A stretch of 64,000 nt of DNA, taken from positions 372,001 to 436,000 of the forward strand of contig NZ_JAJLQY010000005.1 in assembly GCF_020991275.1 (NCBI RefSeq), in the 5' to 3' direction. Shown piece after piece: positions 8,857-18,118 of this stretch (position 1 is its first letter; the number at the start of each line of letters is the position of its first letter). The DNA comes from Actinocorallia sp. API 0066 (GTDB taxonomy: Bacteria > Actinomycetota > Actinomycetes > Streptosporangiales > Streptosporangiaceae). A program made the position numbers and the translations under genes. Under the pieces are notes generated by a model. That model saw only the letters and a list, made by a program, of their open reading frames with translations. It was not told the origin of the DNA and made no database searches.

Positions 8857-9435
8857 TCAGGGCTTGACGCAGAGCTTCTTCTTGCCCTGCTTGAAGGGCT
8901 TGGAGGGGCTCTTCACGGTCCTGGACGCCGCCGGGGGCGTGTACCTCGGGGGGAACTTGATGGAGATGGTCCCCAGGGCCTGGTAGGTGCGCTTCTGCTT
9001 CAGGCAGACGAGGTCCCCGCCGACTCTGGCGCCGCCCCGGCCCGTCTTGGTGCTGGCCTTGCCGATCCTGCGTCCGTCGCTCATGCGGGAGGTGAGCGTG
9101 ACCACTGTCGCGCCGGCTCCGGGGCCCGTGCATTTGATGGACAGATGCGCGTTGACCTTCTTCCGATCCGAGCTGTGACCGGCATGTGGGTGGTCGTAGG
9201 GCTTCCTGTTCCTGAACGCGCCCGTGCAGACGATTTCCCCGGCCCGGGAGGAGGGCGCGGCCGGGCTGGCCACGATGGTGAAGTCGCCCTCGGCATCGAC
9301 GGTGATGCGTGCCGTGCCGTCCTCGGTCACGTAGGACTCGGCGGCGAGGGCGGGGGCGGCGGTGAGCAGTGCCGCACCGGCGACGAGGCTGACGGATGCA
9401 CAAGTCATTCTGAAGAACACGCTGTTCTCACTCAT
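8857..9435 (-). CDS. Secreted protein of unknown function
   Basis: A 192-residue protein with a Sec-type signal peptide: a hydrophobic core around residues 12-30 ending in ALAAES. The mature part is basic and has four cysteines (VCTG, IKCTG, VCLKQ, LCVKP), which could form two disulfides. The C-terminus is lysine-rich. No family is recognised. ATG 9435 has an AAAGGA almost touching it; an alternative start is at 9408. It is divergent from the next unknown gene with a 50-base spacer, so the two may share a control region. Confidence 0.65.
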   Translation of the reverse strand: MSENSVFFRMTCASVSLVAGAALLTAAPALAAESYVTEDGTARITVDAEGDFTIVASPAAPSSRAGEIVCTGAFRNRKPYDHPHAGHSSDRKKVNAHLSIKCTGPGAGATVVTLTSRMSDGRRIGKASTKTGRGGARVGGDLVCLKQKRTYQALGTISIKFPPRYTPPAASRTVKSPSKPFKQGKKKLCVKP

Positions 9436-9485
9436 TCCTTTGTGTCCGGCTATGTCGTGGGCAGCGTAATGGATACGTTCTCCTC

Positions 9486-10055
9486 ATGATCGAACGCATG
9501 GACCCTGACCAAGTCGCTTGGTTCGCCGCATGGGTGACCGCTATCAGTAAGGCTCCTGAGGGCCCTGAGCTGCCGATGTCCTATGCGCGCACCGTCCGGG
9601 TGCAGCATGCGGGAGATGATGAGGGCCACCCGTCTGATATTCAGAAGGCCGCTCTCGACCGGATCCTGCTGGCCGCCTCCGGCCAGGACGCCCCGGCTTG
9701 CCTGGCCTCCTACGACCCGGTCCCGGGGGAGGGTGATACGTCCGAGATCCCCTTCGCCACACGGGTGGTCGGCCATATCGAGTATCTGCTGGTGGCCGGG
9801 CCGCTGCGCGACCTGGTCTACCTGCCGTGGGAATCCCGCTGGGACTACGAGCAGCCCGTCACCATGCTCTGGCCCGCCGACCGGTCCTGGTGCCTGGCCA
9901 GCGACCCCGACGTCACCCACACCGTGGTCGGCGGCCCGGCCCCGCTCATCAAAGCGATCCTCGCCGACCCCAGGCTCTACGCCGAGGAATACCGCGCAGG
10001 CGACGAGGACTGCCGACAGAAACGCAGAAGAAGCGGAAGAGGCAGAAGAAGGTGA
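9486..10055 (+). CDS. Hypothetical cytosolic protein
   Basis: A 189-residue acidic protein with no signal or membrane segment. It has Trp-rich patches (QVAWFAAWV, YLPWESRWDYEQPVTMLWP) and an abrupt arginine/lysine-rich tail (CRQKRRRSGRGRRR). Codon usage is typical of the genome, which argues that it is real. I recognise no family. It diverges from the secreted protein gene and ends before the hairpin shared with ccr. Confidence 0.55.
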   Translation: MIERMDPDQVAWFAAWVTAISKAPEGPELPMSYARTVRVQHAGDDEGHPSDIQKAALDRILLAASGQDAPACLASYDPVPGEGDTSEIPFATRVVGHIEYLLVAGPLRDLVYLPWESRWDYEQPVTMLWPADRSWCLASDPDVTHTVVGGPAPLIKAILADPRLYAEEYRAGDEDCRQKRRRSGRGRRR

Positions 10056-10127
10056 GCGCCTTCGGCGGAACGGCGACCCGGAATGGCAGGGGGGCCAACG
10101 GTTCGGGGAGCGTTGACGGTAATACGC

Positions 10128-10157
10128 AGGCGGGACCAAAAGGCTTTGGTCCCGCCT
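10128..10157. terminator. Hairpin terminator between convergent genes
   Basis: A perfect 13-bp stem (10128-10140 with 10145-10157) with a 4-base loop sits 12 bases beyond the ccr stop codon. It separates ccr from the convergent hypothetical gene. Confidence 0.65.
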
Positions 10158-10169
10158 GGGCCACAGGGT

Positions 10170-11486
10170 CTAGGAGCGGTAGAGGTTGATTTTCTCTTCG
10201 CCGATCTTGGCGCGGAGGGCGGGGTCGTCGATGCCGAGGCCCTCGGAGGGGGCGGCGCAGAGGACGGCGACCTTGCCTGTGTGCTGGTTGGTCTGGACGG
10301 CTCGGGTCGCTTCGCCCGCGCCGTTGAGGTCGAAGACCTTGGAGAGGGTCGGGTGGATCATGCCGAGGGAGATGAGGCGGTTCGTCTGGACGGCCTCGTG
10401 GTAGTTGAAGCCGTGTGAGCCGACGATGCTCTTCAGGCGCATCCACAGGAAGCGGTTGTCGTACTCGTGGCGGTAGCCCGTCGAGGAGCCGCAGGTGACG
10501 ATCTTGCCGCCGCGCTTGGCGACGTAGACGGACGCGCCGAACGTCTCCGCGCCCAGGTACTCGAAGACGATCTGCGGGTCCTCGCCGACGGTCGAGCGGA
10601 TCGCCTCGCCGAGGATGCGGCCCGCCTTGCGGGCGCGGAAGCCCTCGGGGCCGAGGCCCAGCTCGTTCCGGTTGATGACGTGCTCGACGCCCTGCCTGCG
10701 CACGAGGTCGGCCTTGTCCTGCGAACCGACGACCGCGACGGGGATGCCGCCGCCGTTGCGCACGAGCTGCGTCGCGTACGAGCCGAGGCCGCCCGTGCCG
10801 CCCCACACCAGCACGACGTCGCCCTGCTTCATCTGGGCGCCGTGCGAGCCCACGAGCATGCGGTAGGCGGTCGCCGCGCACAGGGTGTTGGCGGCGGCCT
10901 CCTCCCACGTCAGGTGGGCGGGCTTCTTGACGAGCTGGTTGGCCTTGACGACGCAGTACTCGCCGAGCGAGCCGAAGTTGGTCTCGAAGCCCCACGCGAG
11001 CTGCGTCTCGGTCATCATGCCGTCGTCGTAGGAGGCGTGGTCCTCCTCGTCCACGTAGGCCGGGGAGATGACGACCTTGTCGCCCACCTTCCAGTTCTTC
11101 ACGCCGACGCCGGTGCGCACCACAACGCCCGCGCCGTCGGAGCCGAGGATGTGGTACGGCAGGTCGTGCCGGGCGCCGTACCAGCCCTGCTTGCCGAACT
11201 TCTCCAGGAACGCGAAGGTCGGCACCGGCTCGAAGATCGCCGACCAGACGGTGTTGAAGTTGATGGCGGCCGCCATGACGGCGACAACGCACTCGTCAGG
11301 GGCGATCTCGGGCATCGCGACGTCGCCGACGTGCAGGGACCTGCGCACGTCCTTGTCGGTCTCGCCCTCGAAGATGCCGACCTCCTCGCGCAGCGTGTAC
11401 GCGGCGCGGAAGGACTCGGGCAGCGGGGTGTTCTGCAGCTCCTCGGGGGAGGCGCCGTCGATGACGGCCTGGAGCAGGTCAGACAT
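10170..11486 (-). CDS. ccr: Crotonyl-CoA carboxylase/reductase (CCR)
   Basis: A 438-residue medium-chain dehydrogenase/reductase without the zinc ligands. It shows the CCR blocks AAINFNTVWSAIFEPVPTF, LPYHILGSDGAGVVVRTG, WGGTGGLGSYATQL (NADPH site) and KIVTCGSSTGYRHEYDNRFL. CCR reductively carboxylates crotonyl-CoA to ethylmalonyl-CoA, and homologues accept longer 2-enoyl-CoAs. The ATG lies inside the end of the polyketide synthase gene (8-base overlap, ATGTCTGA), with AGAGGAAA as ribosome site. The two are therefore translationally coupled. This makes supply of an alkylmalonyl extender to the synthase the likely job, rather than the primary ethylmalonyl-CoA pathway, whose other genes are absent here. 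Preferred chain length cannot be read. Confidence 0.93.
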   Translation of the reverse strand: MSDLLQAVIDGASPEELQNTPLPESFRAAYTLREEVGIFEGETDKDVRRSLHVGDVAMPEIAPDECVVAVMAAAINFNTVWSAIFEPVPTFAFLEKFGKQGWYGARHDLPYHILGSDGAGVVVRTGVGVKNWKVGDKVVISPAYVDEEDHASYDDGMMTETQLAWGFETNFGSLGEYCVVKANQLVKKPAHLTWEEAAANTLCAATAYRMLVGSHGAQMKQGDVVLVWGGTGGLGSYATQLVRNGGGIPVAVVGSQDKADLVRRQGVEHVINRNELGLGPEGFRARKAGRILGEAIRSTVGEDPQIVFEYLGAETFGASVYVAKRGGKIVTCGSSTGYRHEYDNRFLWMRLKSIVGSHGFNYHEAVQTNRLISLGMIHPTLSKVFDLNGAGEATRAVQTNQHTGKVAVLCAAPSEGLGIDDPALRAKIGEEKINLYRS

Positions 11487-14400
11487 TGTCGTTTCCTCTG
11501 GGTGAGCGCGCCGTGGCATGGGCAAGTTCACCGGCCAGATGCGCCGCGATGGTGTCGACACCGGGCGGGTCCAGCAGGTTCAGGTGGTGCGTCCCGACGA
11601 CCTCCACGATCTCCAGGTTCGGGCACAGCGGCCCGAGCCCGTTGGTCGCGTCGAGGTCGATGTAGCGGGCGTCCTGGACGGCCCAGGGGGTGGGCAGCGG
11701 CGCCTTGTAGAGGATCACCCTGCCGTCGTAGGGACGGTAGGTGTACCTCTCCAGGGTCCGGGTGTCCTGGTGGGAGGTGAGCTGGTGGTGCAGGACCGCC
11801 GGGGGAAGGGACGCCATCACGGGTGCGGCCCGCTCGGCGACGAGGGCGAACATCTCGTCCTCGCTCTTGCCCGCCAGTTCGGCGTACTCCAGCTTCACCT
11901 CCGTCCCGTACGTCTCGGTCAGGTAGGCGGCGAATCCGGCGAACCTCTTGGCGAGGTTGTCGGCGTCGTCGTCGGTGGGCAGCGGGACGCCGCCGTCGAA
12001 CAGCGCGACGAACTCGACGTCGTGCCCGGCGGCGGTGAGCTGCCGGGCCGTCTCGTAGGCGAGGGTCGCGCCGAACGACCAGCCGCCGAGCCGGTACGGC
12101 CCGGAAGGCTGGGTCTGGAGGATGTGCTCGACGTAGCGCGCGGCCCGCTCTTCGACGCTGGGCGCGTCCTCCCAGCGTTCGAGCCCGTAGAACGGCTGCG
12201 CGGTGCCGATGAGGGCGGCGAGCTGCTGGTAGCAGCCGGTGGTGCCGCCCGCAGGGTGCGCGGCGAAGAACGGGAGCCCGTCGCCGCGCGGTTGGAGGGG
12301 CCGCACGGTCTGCCGCGCGGCCTCGTCCTCGACCGCCCTGATGACGTCGGCGACGCCCTGGGCGGTCGGCTCGGCGAACAGCGCGAGCCGGTCGAGGTCG
12401 GTGTGCAGTTCGGCCTGGAGTGCGGCGTGGATCTGGTCGGCCTGGTGTTCCTGGCCGCCGAGGGCGAAGAAGTCCTCGGTGACGCTGACCTTGGGGAGGT
12501 CCAGGTGTTCTTCGAAGAGCCGGACGACGAGGCGTTCGGCGGCGTCGCGCGGCATCACGTAAGCCTCGTCGCGGCCTTCGCGGGCGGGTGCTTCGCCGAG
12601 GCCGAGTTCGCCCGCCGCCCAGTCCTCGAACACGTCGACGCTGGCGCCCTGGAGCAGCACGGCGGGCGGGACGGTCAGGCCGAGGTCGTGTTCGATGGCG
12701 CTCTTGATCCGGACCGCGACGAGCGAGTCGAGGCCGAGTTCGGTGAGCGGGGTCGCGGGGTCGAGGCGGCCCGCGTCGAAGCCGAGGATGGACGAGACCC
12801 GTTCCAGCACCCGCGCGCGCACGGCGGCACGGGCGGCTTCGGGGGCCATGGCGCGCAGGCCGTCGGGGCCCGGCCAGTCGTCGGCCGTCGCGGTGCGGCC
12901 CGCCGCTTCGACGAGCGCGGCGTAGAACGGCATGCGGCGGATCTCGGGGAACAGCTCGACGGCGCGGGCCGCGTCGAAGCGCAGGACGCCCGTGGCGGCC
13001 CGGTCGCGGGCCAGGAGCGCCTCCAGGGCCTCGACGCCTTCCTGGGGGCTGAGCGGCTCGATGACGGTCACGCCCGCCTCGGTCGCGCCGCCGACCTCCG
13101 CCCAGGTGCCCCAGTTGACCGTGGTGGCGGCCAGGCCGTGGGCGCGGCGGTGGGCGACGAGCGCGTCCAGGGCGGCGTTCGCGGCGGCGTAGGAGCCCTG
13201 CCCGGGGGAGCCGAGGAGGGCGGCTGCGGAGGAGTGGACGAGGAAGAAGTCGAGGTCCTCGGGGGCCGCCTCGTGCAGCCGCCATGCGCCCGCGACCTTC
13301 GGCGTCCACACCTTGTGCAGGTCTTCGGGGCCGATCTCGGCGAACAGCCGGTCGGCCATCCCGGCGGCGCCGTGCACGATGCCGCGCAGGACCCTGCCGC
13401 TTTCGGTGGCCGCCTTGACGAGGCGCTCGGCCGTGCCGTCGGCGGCGATGTCGCCCAGGACGACTTCGACCTCGACGCCCAGCGCGCGCAGGTTCTCGAT
13501 CTCCTTGCGGGCCGTCTCGTCGGGGCCGGAGCGGCCCGAGAGCACGACCCTGCCGGCGCCGCGCTCGGCCAGCAGCCGCGCGGTCACCAGGCCGATGCCG
13601 CCGTACCCGCCGGTGATGACGTACGCGCCGCCCTTCCGGACCACCTTGCGCGGCCTGCCTTCCGGCAGCGCCGCCGCCGCGAGCCGCGCGGTGTACCGCT
13701 GCCCACCGCGCCACGCGATCTCGGCGTCGGCCCCTTCGCCCGCGATCTCCCGCAGCAGGATCCGCGTGACGGCCTCGTCGCCGGATGCACCGGAGACGGC
13801 TGCGGCTTCGGCGGGGATCGTGGCGGCCAGGGCCACGGCTTCGGCGGAGGTCGTGGCAGCGAGGGCGGCGGATTCGGTGGTGTTGGCGGGGAGGTCGAGG
13901 TGGGTCGCGCGGAGGCCGGGGCGTTCGAAGCCCAGGACGCGGACGACGGCGGGCAGGAAGCCCTGGCGGGGGTTGCCGGGCTCGCCGTCCAGGACGGCCC
14001 TCGCGCCGCGCGTGACGAGCCAGAGGCGCTGCGCGGTAAGCGCCTTGGCCGCGCCGACGACGGCCAGGACGAGGGCCTCGTCGGTCAGGTCGGCGGGCGG
14101 GACGAGCGCCACGTGCCGCGTCTCGGCGCTGACGCGGGCCCTGACGGCGTTCTCGGCGTCCGCCCAGTCGATGTCCCCGAGCACGACGAGACCGGCCTCG
14201 TCGGCCTCGTCAGCGGCGGGGCGCGCGTTGGTCGCACCGGGGTCGAAACCCACCGGGTCAGCGGCCGTCGTGGCATTGGACGGGGAGTCCGCCCCCGGAG
14301 TGGGGTGCCCCTTGCCGTCAATCCGGGGGGCGGGGAGGTCGGCGGGGTGCCAGGTGGCTTCGACGAGCTTCGCGGTCAGCGGGAGGGGGGTCGGGCGGGG

Positions 14401-17400
14401 GGTGAGGACGATGCCGTTGGCGTGCAGGAGGGGTGTGCCCTCGTCGTCGGTGAGGAGGAGGTCGGCGACGGCGCGGTCGGCCTCGCGGCGGATCACCGTG
14501 TGGCAGAGGCCGCCCCGGTGGGTGGGCCCGGCGACGCGCAGCGAGGCGATCGACTCGGGCAGCCAGGAGCCTTCGCCCGCTTCGGCGGCCGCGTGCTTCA
14601 GGCAGCGGTCCAGGACCTCCGGGTGGACGCGGTAGTGGCGGCTGCCCTTGGCGGCGCCCTCCACCCGCTTGCCTTCACCGGACGGCGCCGGGAAGGGCGA
14701 GGCTTCGTCCGTCGTCGTCTGGGCTGCCGCCACGAGGGCCCAGGAGCCCGCAGGCGTGCGGGCGTGGACGGCGACCTGCCCGTCCTCGTCCAGGGTGGTG
14801 CTCAGCTCCGCGTCGCCGTCCAGGGCGTGCAGACGGGGCAGTTCAAGCGCGCGCACGACGATCGCGCCGCCTTCCGCACCTGCTGTGCCCATCTCTCCTG
14901 CGGAGAGTGCCATCTCCGCAAGCGCGGCGGCCGGTAGCAGCGGCCCATCCCACGAGACGGTGCCCTGCCAGGCGTGCCTGTCCTCGCCGGGCAACTCGAC
15001 GTGCGCCCCGAGCAGCGGGTGCGCGCCCGAGCCCGCGACGCGGCGGGCGCCGTCCGCCCAGTGCCGCTCGTGCCGCCACGGCGCGCGCGGCAGCGTGACG
15101 AGCGCGCCGTCGCCGGGCCCCGCGACGGTGTGGCCGTGCACGGCGAGCGTCGCGAGCTGGGCGTGGAAGGTGAGGGTGTCGTCTGTCTCCTGCCCCTTGG
15201 GCGCGCGCTTCAGCGAGTGCAGCACGTGCGCCCCCGAGCCCTCCAGGGTCTCGGCGACGGCGAGGGAGAGGATCGGGTGGGCGTTCAGCTCGATGAAGGT
15301 ACGGTGCCCGTCCTGCGCGGCCGCCGCGACGGCGTCCGCGAGCCGGACGGGGTTGCGGAGGTTCGCCGCCCAGTACTCGGCGTCCAGCGGCGCCGACCCG
15401 TCGAGCAGCTTGCGCGGGTCCTCCAGCGCCGTCGTGTACATCGGCACCTCGCCGACGCGGGGCGCGAGGTCGGCCAGTTGCGCTCTCAGCTCCGGCAGGA
15501 GCGGGTCCACCTGCGGCGAGTGCCCTGCGCCCTCGGCCTTCACCTGACGCGCGAGGTATCCCCTCCCGGACGCCCAGGCGAGCACCGCCTCGATCGCGTC
15601 GGCCGCGCCCGTCACGACGGTCTGTTTGGGCGACGACAGCACGGCCGGGTGCACGGTGGGCCCGGTGTACTCCTGGAGTTCGGCCTGCCCGCACCCGACG
15701 ACGGCCATCCCGCCGCCTCCGACGAGCGCCATCATCAGCCGCGACCTACGGACGATCACCTTGACGCCGTCGGAGAGGCTGAGCGCCCCCGCCACGACGG
15801 CGGCCGCGACCTCGCCCATCGAGTGCCCGACGACGGCCGCAGGCTCCACCCCGTAAGAGCGCCACACCCGCGACAGCCCCACCTGCACGGCGAACAGCAC
15901 GGGCATGATCTCGGCCGGGCCCTCGGGCATCCGCCCGTCTTCGAGCAGCCCCCACAGGTCGAGCCCGGCCTCTTCGGCGAACAGCGCGTCGAGGTCGTCG
16001 ATCGCCTCGGCGAACGCGGGCTCCTCGGCCAGCAGCGACTGCGCCATACCGGGACGCTGCGCCCCGTACCCGGAGAACACGAACACCGGCCGGGCCGGAG
16101 AGCCGACCGCCGTCCCGGTGACGACCGCCGGGTGCGGCACGCCCTCAGCGAGCGCGGTGAGCCCTTCGCGCAGCCCGTCCAGGTCGCGCGCGACGATCGC
16201 GGCCCTGGCCCGCCCGCGCGGGTCGCGACGGCGCAGGGTCGCCGCGACGTCCGCGAGGCCGCCGGGGGCGTCCTCAAGCGCGTCCAGGAGCGCCCTGGCG
16301 TAGCCGGGCAGCCGGTCGGCGGCGACGTCCGACAGCGGGAACGCGCGGACCGGCACCGCCTCGGCCGGCGCGGGCTCGACCTCGGGCGCCGCCTCCAGCC
16401 TGACGTGCGCGTTCGTCCCGCCGAAGCCGAACCCGGAGACCCCGGCGCGGCCGAGCCGCCCGTGGTCGGGCCACGCCGTCGGCGTGTCCGCGACGCGCAG
16501 GTTGAGCTCGTCGAACGGGATGTGCGGGTTCGGCTCGCGGTAGTGGATCGACGCCGGGATCAGCCCGTGGTGCAGCGCGAGCACCGTCTTGATGAGCCCG
16601 GCCGAGCCCGCCGCCGCCTCCATGTGGCCAAGGTTGGACTTCACCGAGCCCAGGAGCAGCGGCTCCGTCCGGCCGCCGCCCAGGATCTCCCCGAGCGCCC
16701 TGGCCTCGATGGGATCGCCCAGGAACGTGCCGGTACCGTGTGCCTCGATGTAGTCCACGTCGCGGTCGGCGTCGTACAGGTCGCGCAGCAGCGCCTTCTG
16801 CGCGTCGGCGTTGGGCGCGACGAGCCCGTTGGAGCGGCCGTCGGAGTTGACCCCCGTGCCGGTGACGACGGCGAGCACCCTGTCGCCGTCGCGCCGCGCG
16901 TCCGAGAGCCGCTTGAGCACGAGCACGCCGCAGCCTTCGGCGCGCACCATGCCGTCGGCGGAGGCGTCGAACGCCTTGCAGCGGCCGTCGGCGGCGGTGC
17001 CTCCGGCGGCGTCGAAGGTCATCGTGATGGTCGGCGACAGCAGGACGTTGACGCCACCCGCGAGGGCCACGTCGCTGTCACCGGCGCGCAAGGACTGGAC
17101 GGCAAGGTGGGTGGAGACGAGTGACGAGGAGCACGCGGTGTCCACGATCATCGAGGGGCCGCGCAGGTCGAGCAGGTACGACAGGCGGTTCGCGACGATG
17201 CTGAGGGCTGCCCCGGTGGCGGTGAACGCCTCAAGCCGGGTCAGGTCGGAGGCGGTGAGCCCCGCGTACTCGGGCGCCGAGACGCCCATGAACACGCCGG
17301 TCCTGGTGCCGCGCAGCCGTGCGGGCGCGAGGCCCGCGTGCTCCAGCGCCTCCCACGCGACCTCTAGGACGAGCCGCTGCTGCGGGTCCATGACGGCGGC

Positions 17401-17964
17401 CTCGCGCGGCGTGATCCCGAAGAAGCGCGCGTCGAAGGCGGCGACGTCGTCCAGGAAGCCGCCGCGCTTGGTGACGTTCGCGAGCAGGTCGGCGATCTCG
17501 GGGGAGCCGTCGTCGAAGGCGTCCCAGCGGCCGTCGGGCACCTCGCCGACGGCGTCGCGGCCCTCCCGCAGGAAGCTCCAGAACGCCTCTGGGCCGTCGA
17601 TCCCGCCGGGGAAGCGGCACCCCACGCCGACGACCGCGACGGGCTCGTCGGCGGCCCTGGCGGCGTTCTGGGCGGCCTGCACGGACTGCGCGGGGGCGGG
17701 CTCGGGCTCGGCGCCGCTCAGCGCGGCGGCGATCCGCGCGATGGTGGGGTGTTCCCACACGAGCGTGGCGGGCAGTGAGCGGCCGAGCAGCTCCTCCAGT
17801 TCGCCCGCGATCGCGACGGCGTCGCGGGAGGCGAGCCCGAACTCCTCGAGTGGACGGTCCACGTCCACCGCGTCGGCGGCGAGGTCGGCGCGGCGTGCTA
17901 TCTCATGGACGAGGAAGTCCCGGATCTCGCCCTGGAGCTGCGGATCCCCGGTGCCTTCGGACAT
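11479..17964 (-). CDS. Pks13-like type I polyketide synthase with embedded ketoreductase
   Basis: About 2161 residues. Order: N-terminal carrier (about 6-85, Ser in FGLASRDAV at 46); KS (about 106-530, Cys278 in DTACSSSL, His409 and His447); AT (about 625-905, Ser715 in GHSMGE, His815 in EGAGHSPQVDP); DH-like region (about 980-1190) with its catalytic His and Asp/His motifs lost; KR (about 1440-1630, GGYGGIG, Ser1578, Tyr1592); carrier (Ser1747 in LGLDSL); a degenerate carrier (GGQEHQ, no Ser); and a thioesterase (nucleophile in GGWSFGA, His in GTHHLNLLD). The carrier-KS-AT-carrier-TE plan and several blocks (SRDAVA near the N-terminus, PRDAAER before the last carrier) match mycolate-condensing Pks13, which lacks a KR. 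Predicted product: a 2-alkyl-3-hydroxy acid. ATG 17964 is preferred; GTG 18024 is possible. Confidence 0.9.
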   Translation of the reverse strand: MSEGTGDPQLQGEIRDFLVHEIARRADLAADAVDVDRPLEEFGLASRDAVAIAGELEELLGRSLPATLVWEHPTIARIAAALSGAEPEPAPAQSVQAAQNAARAADEPVAVVGVGCRFPGGIDGPEAFWSFLREGRDAVGEVPDGRWDAFDDGSPEIADLLANVTKRGGFLDDVAAFDARFFGITPREAAVMDPQQRLVLEVAWEALEHAGLAPARLRGTRTGVFMGVSAPEYAGLTASDLTRLEAFTATGAALSIVANRLSYLLDLRGPSMIVDTACSSSLVSTHLAVQSLRAGDSDVALAGGVNVLLSPTITMTFDAAGGTAADGRCKAFDASADGMVRAEGCGVLVLKRLSDARRDGDRVLAVVTGTGVNSDGRSNGLVAPNADAQKALLRDLYDADRDVDYIEAHGTGTFLGDPIEARALGEILGGGRTEPLLLGSVKSNLGHMEAAAGSAGLIKTVLALHHGLIPASIHYREPNPHIPFDELNLRVADTPTAWPDHGRLGRAGVSGFGFGGTNAHVRLEAAPEVEPAPAEAVPVRAFPLSDVAADRLPGYARALLDALEDAPGGLADVAATLRRRDPRGRARAAIVARDLDGLREGLTALAEGVPHPAVVTGTAVGSPARPVFVFSGYGAQRPGMAQSLLAEEPAFAEAIDDLDALFAEEAGLDLWGLLEDGRMPEGPAEIMPVLFAVQVGLSRVWRSYGVEPAAVVGHSMGEVAAAVVAGALSLSDGVKVIVRRSRLMMALVGGGGMAVVGCGQAELQEYTGPTVHPAVLSSPKQTVVTGAADAIEAVLAWASGRGYLARQVKAEGAGHSPQVDPLLPELRAQLADLAPRVGEVPMYTTALEDPRKLLDGSAPLDAEYWAANLRNPVRLADAVAAAAQDGHRTFIELNAHPILSLAVAETLEGSGAHVLHSLKRAPKGQETDDTLTFHAQLATLAVHGHTVAGPGDGALVTLPRAPWRHERHWADGARRVAGSGAHPLLGAHVELPGEDRHAWQGTVSWDGPLLPAAALAEMALSAGEMGTAGAEGGAIVVRALELPRLHALDGDAELSTTLDEDGQVAVHARTPAGSWALVAAAQTTTDEASPFPAPSGEGKRVEGAAKGSRHYRVHPEVLDRCLKHAAAEAGEGSWLPESIASLRVAGPTHRGGLCHTVIRREADRAVADLLLTDDEGTPLLHANGIVLTPRPTPLPLTAKLVEATWHPADLPAPRIDGKGHPTPGADSPSNATTAADPVGFDPGATNARPAADEADEAGLVVLGDIDWADAENAVRARVSAETRHVALVPPADLTDEALVLAVVGAAKALTAQRLWLVTRGARAVLDGEPGNPRQGFLPAVVRVLGFERPGLRATHLDLPANTTESAALAATTSAEAVALAATIPAEAAAVSGASGDEAVTRILLREIAGEGADAEIAWRGGQRYTARLAAAALPEGRPRKVVRKGGAYVITGGYGGIGLVTARLLAERGAGRVVLSGRSGPDETARKEIENLRALGVEVEVVLGDIAADGTAERLVKAATESGRVLRGIVHGAAGMADRLFAEIGPEDLHKVWTPKVAGAWRLHEAAPEDLDFFLVHSSAAALLGSPGQGSYAAANAALDALVAHRRAHGLAATTVNWGTWAEVGGATEAGVTVIEPLSPQEGVEALEALLARDRAATGVLRFDAARAVELFPEIRRMPFYAALVEAAGRTATADDWPGPDGLRAMAPEAARAAVRARVLERVSSILGFDAGRLDPATPLTELGLDSLVAVRIKSAIEHDLGLTVPPAVLLQGASVDVFEDWAAGELGLGEAPAREGRDEAYVMPRDAAERLVVRLFEEHLDLPKVSVTEDFFALGGQEHQADQIHAALQAELHTDLDRLALFAEPTAQGVADVIRAVEDEAARQTVRPLQPRGDGLPFFAAHPAGGTTGCYQQLAALIGTAQPFYGLERWEDAPSVEERAARYVEHILQTQPSGPYRLGGWSFGATLAYETARQLTAAGHDVEFVALFDGGVPLPTDDDADNLAKRFAGFAAYLTETYGTEVKLEYAELAGKSEDEMFALVAERAAPVMASLPPAVLHHQLTSHQDTRTLERYTYRPYDGRVILYKAPLPTPWAVQDARYIDLDATNGLGPLCPNLEIVEVVGTHHLNLLDPPGVDTIAAHLAGELAHATARSPRGNDNV

Positions 17965-18118
17965 GAGCTCCCCCAACATGGGCATGGGCCGGTGCGAGCG
18001 ACCACCTTGTCCTAGTTTGAGCACATCCCTCTTCGCATCCGGACCAAGAATCTCGGGTGTTCCTTATCACCCCCATGACAAGAGGTTCCCCACGGGTATA
18101 TGGGTGAATTGGGGCTAA

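Noticed and set aside
11479-17964. Ordinary modular antibiotic synthase with methylmalonyl-specific AT
   Set aside because: The AT motif EGAGHSPQ is neither YASH nor HAFH, and the N-terminal carrier, dead carrier and TE order match Pks13 instead.
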